Part shown: positions 56,402 to 64,000 of the stretch, in pieces
Numbering within the stretch: position 1 is the first letter of the stretch
Layout of the letters: each line of letters opens with the position of its first letter
Origin: Salinicola socius
GTDB taxonomy: Bacteria; Pseudomonadota; Gammaproteobacteria; Pseudomonadales; Halomonadaceae
Length of the DNA stretch: 64,000 nt
Direction of reading: 5' to 3'
NCBI RefSeq assembly: GCF_001937195.1
Contig: NZ_MSDO01000004.1
Span: 124,001 to 188,000, forward strand
The notes under the pieces: model-generated
Told to the model about the DNA's origin: nothing
Seen by the model: the letters and a program-made list of their open reading frames with translations, nothing else
Databases searched by the model: none
Made by a program: the position numbers and the translations under genes

Positions 56402-59400
56402 GCGTCATCAACCGTATCGAAATCGCCAATCTGCTCAACAAGCACGGTGATATCGCCTCGCCCTGGGAAGCCAAGATGCGCCATCTGCTGCTCGATCTGC
56501 GCGGGCAGTCGAGCGCGATCAGCATGGAGAACGGCTTCGGCAAGACCACCATGGCCGAAGCCCTGATCGGCATGCTCTCGCGAGATCGCCAACTGCTGAC
56601 CCGGACCCGGCGCAAGTGTTCGCCGTCCAAGGTCAACGGCGAAGGCCGCAGCTGGACGCATCTGCGCGTGGAATTCCGTGCCCAGGACAGCGCCAGCCAG
56701 CAGGACGACATGCTGGCGGTCGCTGGCGAAGAGGTCGCCGGCGAGACCTTCGTGTTCGGCATGTACGGCTACAGCGACGGCAGCGGTCTGGTGTTCTATC
56801 ACTACCCGGGCAAGCTCGCCGACGTGCCGGTGCACCACATCACTCGCGACGGCAAGCTGGCGCTTTACGCCAATGCCGATTTCCAGAGCACGATGCGGGC
56901 CCAGGGCGTGACGCGTGCCCACAACCGCGAGGAGTGGCTGGAAGCGGTCGGCGTGCATATCTCTCGCCGCGAACTGGCGCAGATGGCGGCATTCCAGAAA
57001 GAGGGCGGCGCCGACAAGAGCCAGATCTTCAACGCCATCAAGCCGCGGGCCGGCGAGAAGGCCGATCAGGCGTTTTTCTACGAAGTGCTGGCCCCGCAGA
57101 TACTCTCCGGAGCGACGCGCGGCGAGACCGACGAGGAAGAAGAGCTGATCGAGGACGTGATCCTCAACTCCGGCACGCGTATTACCGAACTGCGACACCG
57201 GCTGGCGGAAGCCGCCAGCGATCAACAGCGCGCCGACGAGAAAGTCGAACGGCTGGCCACGCTGAACGAGGAGGGAGAAGGGCTGCTCGAGGCGCGCCGC
57301 CAACTGACCGCGCTCGACGCGTCGCTGCTCGAGGCCGAACGTCTGCTGGGCGGGCAGGCGCTGGCGCCACTGCCCGGTTTGCCCGGCGCCGATGGTGACG
57401 AGAAGGGTCGCGGGCTTGCCAAGGAGGTTGCCGACAGCGTGATCGGCTTCGCCTGGGTCACCGGCGATACCGAACGCCCACGGGTCTCGACCTGGCTGTT
57501 GGCGAAACTCTCGCGCCAGTCCGAACGCAATGTGCGTCTTGCGCTGTCCGAGCGCGGCGCGCGGGTCGACACGCATCGGCGCCTGATTCATCTACCGGCG
57601 GCGGCCTGGGTCAGCGCCCGGGATATCGGTCATGTGTCGTTCGATCAGGCCCGCGCCTGGCTGGCGGATAGCCACGCGTTCCACGACGATGCCGCGCGCT
57701 ACCGGGCGCTCGGTGTGCTCGATGATGGTGCCGAGGCCTTCGAGGCGCTGGATGGCAACCGGTTCCGCGAAGAGGTGATCGCCGATCGCGAGTATCGACG
57801 CTCGCTGCGCCTCGATGCCGAGCAGCTGGACGAGGAAGTCGAGCGTCTCGAGCAGGAGCGCGAACAGCTCGAATCACGCCAGCGCGACTTCATCGACAAC
57901 CAGAGCGTCTACACCCAGGCGCTGGCGGAGGGGCTATTCACCGAAGCCGAGCTCGAAGCACCGGAAGCGACCCGAGAGGCGGCTCAGAGTCGGCTCGGTG
58001 AAGCACGCAAGGCGCATGCCGATCATCTCGGCCGCATGGGCGAGCTCAAGCAGCCCGCGCAGTGGTATGACGAATTTCTCCTCGAACATCCCGATGCCTC
58101 GCCCGAGGAGCTGTTGGCGACCAAGGGCGAGCAGCAGGAGATGCTGGAGGCCCAGCTCGGCGACTGGGATGCCCAGGCCAGCACGCTGGAGCGTCAACGC
58201 GAAACGACCAGAGAAGCGCTGCAGGCACGCCGCGAGCAGCGTCAGCGCCTGGAGGGCGAGCTGGCACCCTTGGCCGCGGGACGCGACGCGTGGCAAGCGT
58301 TTGCCGCACAGTGGCCCGAACATGCCGCGGTGGGCTTCTGGAGCGAGCGCAAGAGCGCGCTGGCCGAGCTGGAACAGGCGCTGGCCGAGGTCCGGCGGGC
58401 GCAGAATGATGCCAAGGCGCGCCTGGACCGACTGTCGCCGCTCAGGGATGCGGCCGAACGTTATCGTCACTGGCACGGCGAGGCGTCGCCGGTGCATCTG
58501 CGCGAAACGCTCTACCGCCAGTCCCGGGAAGCACAGGACCGTCTTCATCAGCTCACACAGCAGGGCCAGCAGCTCGAGGTGCTCGAGCAGGCATTGAGCG
58601 CATTTCGCGAGACCAGCGAGCAGCCGCCCTCGGCCTGGCTCAAAGACGCCAAACTGCGCTACCCGCGGCTGCTGCGGGAGCGCGAAACCCTGGCCGGGTC
58701 CATCGAGGCGCGAGAAGGCTATCTCGACAGCTTGAGTGGCGACCCGCTGGCCCGCCTGGCCTCCGAGGCCGAAGCCCAGCATTGGCTGGAGGCGCGCGAG
58801 ATTGCCTTCCGGCCGTTGCATGAGGTGCTCGCCGCGCTCGAAGCCGACGATGAACAGCGTCGAGGCTGGCTGGCGCAGTCCGCCGGCCAGCTGTTTGCCC
58901 CCGTGGTCGAGGGCGAAGACGACGCCCGGGAGGCCTCGCAGTGCCTGGTCGATGCCGGCTGTGGCGTTCCGGTGCTAGAGGCCAACCGACTGCGGGCGAC
59001 ACTGGCGCGGGGCGAGCTGCCGCTGGGGGCAGTGCAGGGCGTCGAGACGCTGGCGGTCAAGGCCGCGCTGGATCCCGCTTACCTCACGGCCCTTCGCGAA
59101 GAGACCCAGCAGCGTCTTGCGGTGGACCGCGAACGCCAGCAGGCACTCCAGGAAGAGATCGAGCGTCTCGATCCTCACGGTGAGCGCTTCCGCCAAGCGC
59201 TGCAGGCGGACGAGGCGCTGACGCAGGAGGTCGAACTGCAGCTGGCGACGCTGGCGGAACAGCGCGAGAGCGCCGAAGCCGAGCGGGACGCGCTCGAGCC
59301 GCGCCTGGGCGAAGCCGCGATGAAGTCGATCGACGATTTTCAGCGCTTTCTCGAGGAGGGCGGCGAGCCGGCACTGCAGTCCGCTGCCGAGGCGGCACAG

Positions 59401-61326
59401 AGCGCCGCCGAGCGCGTCGAGTCGCTGAGTCCGCAGCGCGAGCAGGCCGCGCGTGAGCTGGAAACCCATGGCGAGCTCTGGCTGAGCGCCGAGCGATTTG
59501 CCACGGCTGGCGGTGTCGAACGGCTCGGGGAGATCGATGCCAGTCTCTCCGCGCTGGCGGAGGAGCTGGCCGAACATGACGAGCGCTTCGCCGAGATCCT
59601 GCTTCAAATCGAGGAATTGAACGCGCGTCGCGAGACGTGTCGCGATCAATTGCGTCATCTATTCGCCGACGGCGAGCGTGAACGACTGCGGCGGCTGGCG
59701 GCTTTCGTTGCCGAAGGTGGACCGCACTTCATGCGCGATGCCGACGCTCGCGAGGCCGCACTGGCGGAGGCGCTGGCGCACGCCAGCCGGCGTGCCGATT
59801 TCGATTTCGACCGGATTCGGGCGTTTCTGCAGGTGCGAGACGATCAGGGCGGCAACCGTACGCTGGAGCGGGACATCGGTCGCCTGAAACAGTCGCTCAA
59901 GGAGATGCGTGAACGGCGCAAGGCCAGCGCTCGCGAGCAGAGCGAGCTCGAGAGCCGGCTGGCGCGCCATCAGCAGGCGTTGACGGTGGTCGACCAGTTG
60001 GCAGTGGCGTGGCTGGAGGTGCTGCGTCAATTGCCGGAGGGCTGGTTCGAGCGGGCCACGGCGGATGCGAAGGCTCGCTGGCCGGCGAGCGGCGAAGAAA
60101 CCGCGCACCTCGATGCCGCGATGGACGAGTGGCGGCGCTGGGCGCTGGCCTCGCTCGATGGCGCCGGCGATACGCCAGGCAAGAACAGGGACGCCGATGT
60201 CTTCGACCTGGAAGCTTTCGAGACCTGCCAGCAGACACTGCTCGATGGGCTTGGCAGTCTCAATCTGGGCGAGCGCGCGCGCAATCGCGAGCGCCAGGCA
60301 CGGGACGTGACGTCACGGGAAAAGGCGCTGGCGGATTCGCTGGAATCGGCCAGCGCCAGTCGGCTGTTCAACGAGACTGAACGGGCTCGGCTCGGTACGC
60401 TGGAAGGCGTCAGTCATGCCGCCCTGGAATCGCTTCGCGGCCTACACCGCCAACTGGGCGGCCAGCTCGACGAGCACCGTCAGCGCGTGGCGCGACTGCA
60501 TGCCTCGCGGGAGCAGATCGAAGACACGCTGGTCGAGCGCCTCAGCTCGATCATCATCGATGCGGCCGGCAATCTGGAGATCCTCAAGCGGGTGGCAAAA
60601 CGCACCAGCGACGGGGGGGCATACTTCGAGGTCAAGGCCGACCTGATCGCCGACGAGTCGGTGCGAGAGCTGATCCAGCAGCTGCTGGCGGATATCGATG
60701 CGCATCTCGCGGTGCAGCGACGCCGGCTCGAGCAGGCCAGCGACGGCAGTCAGCCCAAGGGAGGGCGCGACGATGAGTTGACCCGCCAGATCCGTCGACG
60801 CATCTACCGTGGCCTGTTCTGCGACGTCACCATCCGGCTCAAGCACGACGCGATTCGCCCGCACGGCCGACTGTTCTCGCTCAACGAGGACATGTCGGAA
60901 GGTCAGCGCGAAGCCGTCTCGCTGATGTGGCTGGTGAAACTGTCCGAGTTCGCCATCGAGCGCGAGTTGCGGGAACTGCCCGGCAGCCACAAGCGCCGGG
61001 CGCGCGCCAGCCGCGAGAGCGTCATCCTGCTCGACGGCCTGTTCTCGAAGCTATCGCACCGGCGGTTGATCCAGGACTCGCTGGAATCGCTGCGCAACAC
61101 GCGCGGGCGTTTCCAGATGATCGGCCTGATCCACAACCCCAACTACGAGAACGATCCGAGCATATTCCCGACCTATCTGGTCGGCAGCGTGATCGGTGGC
61201 CAGCAGGGCCAAGGGGGGCATGTCATCGTACGCGAAGGGCAGGCCGTCGCGCCGGAAGAGACCGGCCGCGGTAGCGGGGAGGCGAGCCTGTTCGGCATTC
61301 ACGTGACGCCCGCGCCGGTGGCGTGA
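56398..61326 (+). CDS. MukB/MksB-like SMC ATPase, very large, with atypical ATPase motifs
   Basis: 1642 residues (E. coli MukB has 1486). The N-terminal head carries a P-loop M43-E-N-G-F-G-K-T50 in place of G-x-N-G-x-G-K-S. About 1000 residues of Glu/Gln/Arg/Leu-rich coiled coil, with at least one break, lead to the C-terminal head with signature 'MSEGQREA' (1499-1506) and Walker B 'VILLDG' (D1546), where G1547 stands at the usual catalytic Glu. SMC-kleisin complexes extrude DNA loops and organise chromosomes. The start is GTG overlapping the previous stop. A terminator follows at once; there is no MksG/JetD-type nuclease gene. Confidence 0.75.
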   Translation: MSVINRIEIANLLNKHGDIASPWEAKMRHLLLDLRGQSSAISMENGFGKTTMAEALIGMLSRDRQLLTRTRRKCSPSKVNGEGRSWTHLRVEFRAQDSASQQDDMLAVAGEEVAGETFVFGMYGYSDGSGLVFYHYPGKLADVPVHHITRDGKLALYANADFQSTMRAQGVTRAHNREEWLEAVGVHISRRELAQMAAFQKEGGADKSQIFNAIKPRAGEKADQAFFYEVLAPQILSGATRGETDEEEELIEDVILNSGTRITELRHRLAEAASDQQRADEKVERLATLNEEGEGLLEARRQLTALDASLLEAERLLGGQALAPLPGLPGADGDEKGRGLAKEVADSVIGFAWVTGDTERPRVSTWLLAKLSRQSERNVRLALSERGARVDTHRRLIHLPAAAWVSARDIGHVSFDQARAWLADSHAFHDDAARYRALGVLDDGAEAFEALDGNRFREEVIADREYRRSLRLDAEQLDEEVERLEQEREQLESRQRDFIDNQSVYTQALAEGLFTEAELEAPEATREAAQSRLGEARKAHADHLGRMGELKQPAQWYDEFLLEHPDASPEELLATKGEQQEMLEAQLGDWDAQASTLERQRETTREALQARREQRQRLEGELAPLAAGRDAWQAFAAQWPEHAAVGFWSERKSALAELEQALAEVRRAQNDAKARLDRLSPLRDAAERYRHWHGEASPVHLRETLYRQSREAQDRLHQLTQQGQQLEVLEQALSAFRETSEQPPSAWLKDAKLRYPRLLRERETLAGSIEAREGYLDSLSGDPLARLASEAEAQHWLEAREIAFRPLHEVLAALEADDEQRRGWLAQSAGQLFAPVVEGEDDAREASQCLVDAGCGVPVLEANRLRATLARGELPLGAVQGVETLAVKAALDPAYLTALREETQQRLAVDRERQQALQEEIERLDPHGERFRQALQADEALTQEVELQLATLAEQRESAEAERDALEPRLGEAAMKSIDDFQRFLEEGGEPALQSAAEAAQSAAERVESLSPQREQAARELETHGELWLSAERFATAGGVERLGEIDASLSALAEELAEHDERFAEILLQIEELNARRETCRDQLRHLFADGERERLRRLAAFVAEGGPHFMRDADAREAALAEALAHASRRADFDFDRIRAFLQVRDDQGGNRTLERDIGRLKQSLKEMRERRKASAREQSELESRLARHQQALTVVDQLAVAWLEVLRQLPEGWFERATADAKARWPASGEETAHLDAAMDEWRRWALASLDGAGDTPGKNRDADVFDLEAFETCQQTLLDGLGSLNLGERARNRERQARDVTSREKALADSLESASASRLFNETERARLGTLEGVSHAALESLRGLHRQLGGQLDEHRQRVARLHASREQIEDTLVERLSSIIIDAAGNLEILKRVAKRTSDGGAYFEVKADLIADESVRELIQQLLADIDAHLAVQRRRLEQASDGSQPKGGRDDELTRQIRRRIYRGLFCDVTIRLKHDAIRPHGRLFSLNEDMSEGQREAVSLMWLVKLSEFAIERELRELPGSHKRRARASRESVILLDGLFSKLSHRRLIQDSLESLRNTRGRFQMIGLIHNPNYENDPSIFPTYLVGSVIGGQQGQGGHVIVREGQAVAPEETGRGSGEASLFGIHVTPAPVA

Positions 61327-61352
61327 GTCGGTGAAGGCGTGCGGCAACGAAG

Positions 61353-61382
61353 AAGGGGCCTGCCATGATGGCAGGCCCCTTT
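61353..61382. terminator. Bidirectional terminator between the SMC-like gene and cfa
   Basis: AAGGGGCCTGCCA-TGA-TGGCAGGCCCCTT is a perfect 13-bp stem followed by TCTTTT on the plus strand and a C/T-rich stretch on the minus strand. It ends the condensin-like operon 27 bases after its last gene. Confidence 0.88.
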
Positions 61383-61434
61383 CTTTTCCACTCGAGTGGC
61401 CCTCTGCGACACTGGTTTCGGCTCGTGGCTCGGG

Positions 61435-62586
61435 CTAGCGCGGCGAATCGTAACGGCCACCCCGGCCGTTGGAATAGACCACCTGCCACAGCTGGAGATC
61501 TCTTGCCCGGAAGGCCCCCGCGCAGGAGCCGAGATAGTAGAGGAACATCCGCTTGATGCGTTCATCGTAGCGGTCGGCGATTTCGTGCCAACGGGCGAGC
61601 AGATTGTCCTGCCACGCCATCAGCGTGGTGTCGTAGTCGGCACCGAAGTTCTGCCAGTCTTCCATCACCAGCTTGCCCTCGCTGGCGTCGCCGATCTGCT
61701 GGATCGACGGCAGAATGCCGTTGGGGAAGATGTACTTGTTGATCCAGGGGTCGATGCTGACTTCGTTGGTATTGGAACCGATGGTGTGCAGCACGAACAG
61801 GCCGCCGGGTTTCAACAGGCGCTTGATGGTATCGAAGTAGGTGGCGTAGTTGCGTTGGCCGACGTGCTCGAACATGCCGATCGAGACGATACGGTCGAAC
61901 TCGCCGGTGAGCTCGCGATAGTCCTCGAGCAGGATCTCGACCGGCAGGCCGGCGCAGCGCTCGCGGCCCAGTTTCGCCTGCTCTTCGGAGATGGTGATGC
62001 CGGTCACTTCGACGCCGTACTGGCGAGCCGCATGTTCGGCAAAACTGGCCCAGCCACAGCCGATATCCAGCACCTTCATGCCTGGCTCGAGATCGAGCTT
62101 GCGGCAGGCCAGATCGAGCTTGGCGATCTGCGCTTCATGGAGCGTCTGCGCCTCCTTCCAGTAGCCGCAGGAGTAGCACAGCGTCTCGTCGAGCATCCGG
62201 GTGAAAAGGTCGTTGCCGAAATCGTAGTGCTCTTTGCCGACGATGTAGGCTCGCGCCTTGCTCTGCAGATTGACGAAGCTCGACTGCAGTTTGTAGACCA
62301 CGCGTTCGGTGGTGGTGTGTGCCACGCCGCCGAGGCCGTGACGCAACAGGCGATGGATCATCTCGTCGATGCGATCGCACTCCCACCATCCGTCCATGTA
62401 GGCTTCGCCAAAACCGATGGAGCCTTGGCGGATGACTCGCGAGAACAGATCGGGATGATGAACGCGAATATCCCACGGCTGGTTACCATTGAGGGTAACG
62501 CCGGAGCCTTGCAGCAGTTTTTCCAGGGTTTGACGAGCTCGGGTGTCGGGCAGCGCGACGGGAGCGATAGGCGTATTACTGGTCAT
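61435..62586 (-). CDS. cfa: Cyclopropane-fatty-acyl-phospholipid synthase
   Basis: 383 residues, as E. coli Cfa (382). 'MKVLDIGCGWASFAEHAARQ' binds SAM, 'YSCGYW' and 'EHVGQRNYATYFDTI' are family marks, and 'GSIGFGEAYMDGWWECDRID' is the N-terminal lipid-binding part. It adds a methylene bridge to unsaturated membrane lipids, usually on entry into stationary phase or under acid or osmotic stress. AGGAAA lies before the ATG; the frame continues upstream without similarity. Bases 62743-62999 upstream hold no gene I can support. Confidence 0.95.
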   Translation of the reverse strand: MTSNTPIAPVALPDTRARQTLEKLLQGSGVTLNGNQPWDIRVHHPDLFSRVIRQGSIGFGEAYMDGWWECDRIDEMIHRLLRHGLGGVAHTTTERVVYKLQSSFVNLQSKARAYIVGKEHYDFGNDLFTRMLDETLCYSCGYWKEAQTLHEAQIAKLDLACRKLDLEPGMKVLDIGCGWASFAEHAARQYGVEVTGITISEEQAKLGRERCAGLPVEILLEDYRELTGEFDRIVSIGMFEHVGQRNYATYFDTIKRLLKPGGLFVLHTIGSNTNEVSIDPWINKYIFPNGILPSIQQIGDASEGKLVMEDWQNFGADYDTTLMAWQDNLLARWHEIADRYDERIKRMFLYYLGSCAGAFRARDLQLWQVVYSNGRGGRYDSPR

Positions 62587-62999
62587 GGTTTTTCCTGGCG
62601 AGGGGCGCAGCCCGTTCCCCGGCCGCCCGATCGCATCGCTCCGCTCGAGCGGCAGAAAATAACCTGTTGACTTGCGGGTTCGACCGCGATGACGCGTTGG
62701 TTCGGTCATTTTCCACTCGCTTGGATCGGTACGGAGGATCAAGCTATGGCGGCGGTGACGTGGTGCGCCACGGTCCCTGTTTCCTACTGGTTAGCCTTGT
62801 GGAGATGCTAGCCGCAAATGCCATGTTGGCTTTATTTACATTGCGTGCTAACGGCTTTCCCGTCAATAATCCTAGCGCTATTCTCTCAATAGTCCAGCCA
62901 TGCACGGCTTTTTACGCCGGGAAATCGACAAGCCTGATTCGAATGAGGCTGAATGAGGGCCGATCTCAGCAATCCAGCAGTCATTCAAGGAGGCAGACC

Positions 63000-63302
63000 A
63001 TGCACGTGATCATCGATCTCTGTGTCGTGCCGTTGGGGGTGGGAGTTTCTGTGTCATCGCACGTGGCGGAGTGCCAGCGCGTGATCGAGGCCTCCGGCCT
63101 GCATCATCGAATGCATGCCTACGGCACCAATATCGAAGGTCCCTGGGATGAGGTGATGGCGGTGGTCAAGGCTTGCCATGAAGCGGTGCACGCGATGGGA
63201 GCGCCAAGGATCACCACGACACTGAAGATGGGGACCCGTACGGATCGGGAGCAGCGCATGGATGACAAGGTCGGGAGCGTGGAGAGCCTTCGGCGGGATT
63301 GA
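63000..63302 (+). CDS. MTH1187 family thiamine-binding-type protein
   Basis: 100 residues. The compact ferredoxin-like fold of the MTH1187/YqgV family is indicated by 'HVIIDLCVVPLGVGVSVSSH', 'HAYGTNIEGPWDEVMAVVKA' and 'PRITTTLKMGTRTD'. Relatives bind thiamine or related ligands as oligomers. AGGAGG is 5-10 bases before the ATG. The last six codons run into the first unit of a 21-bp tandem repeat, so the C-terminus (ESLRRD) may have been altered by the repeat. No TPP riboswitch is seen upstream. Confidence 0.88.
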   Translation: MHVIIDLCVVPLGVGVSVSSHVAECQRVIEASGLHHRMHAYGTNIEGPWDEVMAVVKACHEAVHAMGAPRITTTLKMGTRTDREQRMDDKVGSVESLRRD

Positions 63303-63427
63303 AAGAACCTTCGGCGGGTCTGAGAGAGCCTTCGGCGGAATTGAAAGAGCCCCCGGCGGGTCTGAGAGAGCCCTCCGCGGGATTGAAAGAGCCCTCGGCG
63401 GGTTTCGAAAGAGCCCCCGGCGGGCCT
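63281..63427. repeat. 21-bp tandem repeat array, about seven units
   Basis: Contiguous units of the form GARAGARCCYYCGGCGGGNYT (20-22 bases) run head to tail without spacers. Odd and even units differ (GAAAGA...TCT versus GAGAGA...ATT), giving a 42-bp higher-order period. As 21 is a multiple of three, the plus strand can read a seven-residue repeat (EPSAGLR/EPSAGLK) from a TTG at 63299 to a stop ending at 63484, and the minus strand another. I do not think either is clearly a gene. Confidence 0.9.
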
Positions 63428-63449
63428 GAATCGCCGAGAAATCGGGACA

Positions 63450-63485
63450 ATCAGCCCCGCCGGCAATGCGGTCGACGGGGCTGAT
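63450..63485. terminator. Hairpin after the tandem repeat
   Basis: ATCAGCCCCG and CGGGGCTGAT form a perfect 10-bp stem with a 16-base loop between the converging thiamine-binding and lipoprotein genes. No T-run follows. Confidence 0.5.
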
Positions 63486-63513
63486 GGGGTGGTTTCGATG
63501 ACGGTCCGTCGGT

Positions 63514-63894
63514 TCAGCGACAGCGGATCGTCCAGGTCGCCTTGTAGCCATCTCCTTCCTGAGTGGCAGCCTGTAGCTCGGTGTCCTCGTCGACGGTCGC
63601 GCCTTCGAGCTGATCGTTGGCGCTTGCCGCTTTGTTGGCGCTGTCGTTCGGTCCCATCATCTGTTGCTCGACGATGACGAAGGCATCGCGATCCTGGCTC
63701 TCGCACTGCTCGAGAGAACGTTCCTTGGCGTTGCTCATCGCTTCATCCTGGTCGTCACCCAATCCGGTCACGACGTAATCGGAGGAATCTTTCTCGATCG
63801 AGCTGCTGTCGCTGGCGCAGCCGGAAAGGACGCCCAGTGTCAGCACGCCAGCCAGGGCCATCCATGCCGGGGTTCTGGTTGTCGTCTGCATCAT
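63514..63894 (-). CDS. Small lipoprotein of unknown function
   Basis: 126 residues from the ATG with AAGGAG 8 bases upstream. A type II signal peptide with the lipobox 'LSGCASD' places Cys at about residue 26. The mature part has one conserved-looking domain: 'SDYVVTGLGDDQDEAMSNAK', 'CESQDRDAFVIVEQ' and an ending 'YKATWTIRCR' with a pair of Cys that could bridge. Asp after +1 Cys is not directly adjacent (Ala at +2), so outer-membrane sorting is likely. I do not recognise the family. Bases 63895-64000 carry its upstream region only. Confidence 0.72.
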   Translation of the reverse strand: MMQTTTRTPAWMALAGVLTLGVLSGCASDSSSIEKDSSDYVVTGLGDDQDEAMSNAKERSLEQCESQDRDAFVIVEQQMMGPNDSANKAASANDQLEGATVDEDTELQAATQEGDGYKATWTIRCR

Positions 63895-64000
63895 GTCACT
63901 CACTCCTTGTGTCACGGTTCTTGAACCAGCGTCGGCAAGATCCTTTGACGACGCTGTGGCTATCAGTCTTCAGTCTAGACCGTACGTTTCGATCTTCAAG

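Noticed and set aside
54020-61326. Complete Wadjet (JetABCD) defence system
   Set aside because: No JetD/toprim-like nuclease gene lies before or after the three genes; the downstream gene is cfa behind a strong terminator, and the surroundings are housekeeping genes.
62743-62999. TPP riboswitch before the thiamine-binding-type gene
   Set aside because: The conserved CUGAGA and the downstream TPP-box blocks are absent.
63281-63427. CRISPR array
   Set aside because: The 21-bp units are contiguous with no unique spacers, and there are no cas genes in the window.
63299-63484. 61-residue heptad-repeat protein EPSAGL(K/R)
   Set aside because: It starts at a TTG with no proper ribosome-binding site and is explained by a 21-bp repeat that is open in more than one frame; kept as a repeat, not as a gene.

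Overview
The window is GC-rich chromosomal DNA from a gammaproteobacterium, most likely a halophilic or halotolerant member of the Halomonadaceae or a relative (Halomonas, Salinicola, Chromohalobacter type). The leuCDB-asd-fimV-truA-trpF-accD-folC-dedD-cvpA-purF-metZ order is the one known from Pseudomonas and its relatives. A TRAP-based uronate/aldarate locus and an smrB/prmB-aroC neighbourhood also fit. This placement is inference from gene order and protein character; no rRNA or tRNA gene is present.

Region by region. 1-3.4 kb: end of pntA and pntB (membrane transhydrogenase), a terminator, then gpsA and sixA. 3.6-14.8 kb: a catabolic island for hexuronates and aldarates. It holds a LacI regulator with three copies of a matching operator, an L-talarate/galactarate dehydratase, glucarate dehydratase GudD, a membrane diguanylate cyclase, a DctPQM TRAP importer, uronate dehydrogenase and a GntR/FCD regulator. 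Together these would import a sugar acid, oxidise uronates to aldarates and dehydrate them to 5-keto-4-deoxy-glucarate; the later steps are not here. 15-19 kb: an AEC transporter with a tiny membrane protein, then two alpha/beta hydrolases and a patatin-like protein in a coupled trio. 19.0-19.3 kb: two adjacent inverted-repeat elements. 19.3-23 kb: smrB, prmB, aroC and a LysR regulator divergent from leuC. 23.3-28.6 kb: leuC, leuD, a methyltransferase, leuB and asd. 28.8-41.6 kb: fimV, truA, trpF, trpB, trpA, accD, folC, a SPOR protein, cvpA, purF and metZ. 41.8-46.3 kb: small accessory genes (Lys-rich peptide, cytochrome b561, YceI, an FAD oxidoreductase, an aldo/keto reductase, an EF-hand protein). 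46.4-51.1 kb: a two-component system with the copper-resistance genes copA and copB. 51.2-53.9 kb on the minus strand: aromatic aminotransferase, phhB and a YajO-like reductase. 54.0-61.3 kb: a three-gene condensin-like operon in the order kleisin, KITE, SMC. The end of the window holds cfa, a thiamine-binding-type MTH1187 protein running into a 21-bp tandem repeat, and a lipoprotein.

The most unusual item is the condensin-like operon. Its SMC-type protein is very large (1642 residues), has a P-loop lacking the usual first glycine and a Walker B motif in which the catalytic glutamate position is glycine, and there is no partner nuclease of the Wadjet type next to it. Other points worth checking are the LacI operator set, a TCAG-N7-TCAG motif upstream of both the two-component genes and copA, the two families of palindromic intergenic repeats, and dyads between the LysR gene and leuC.
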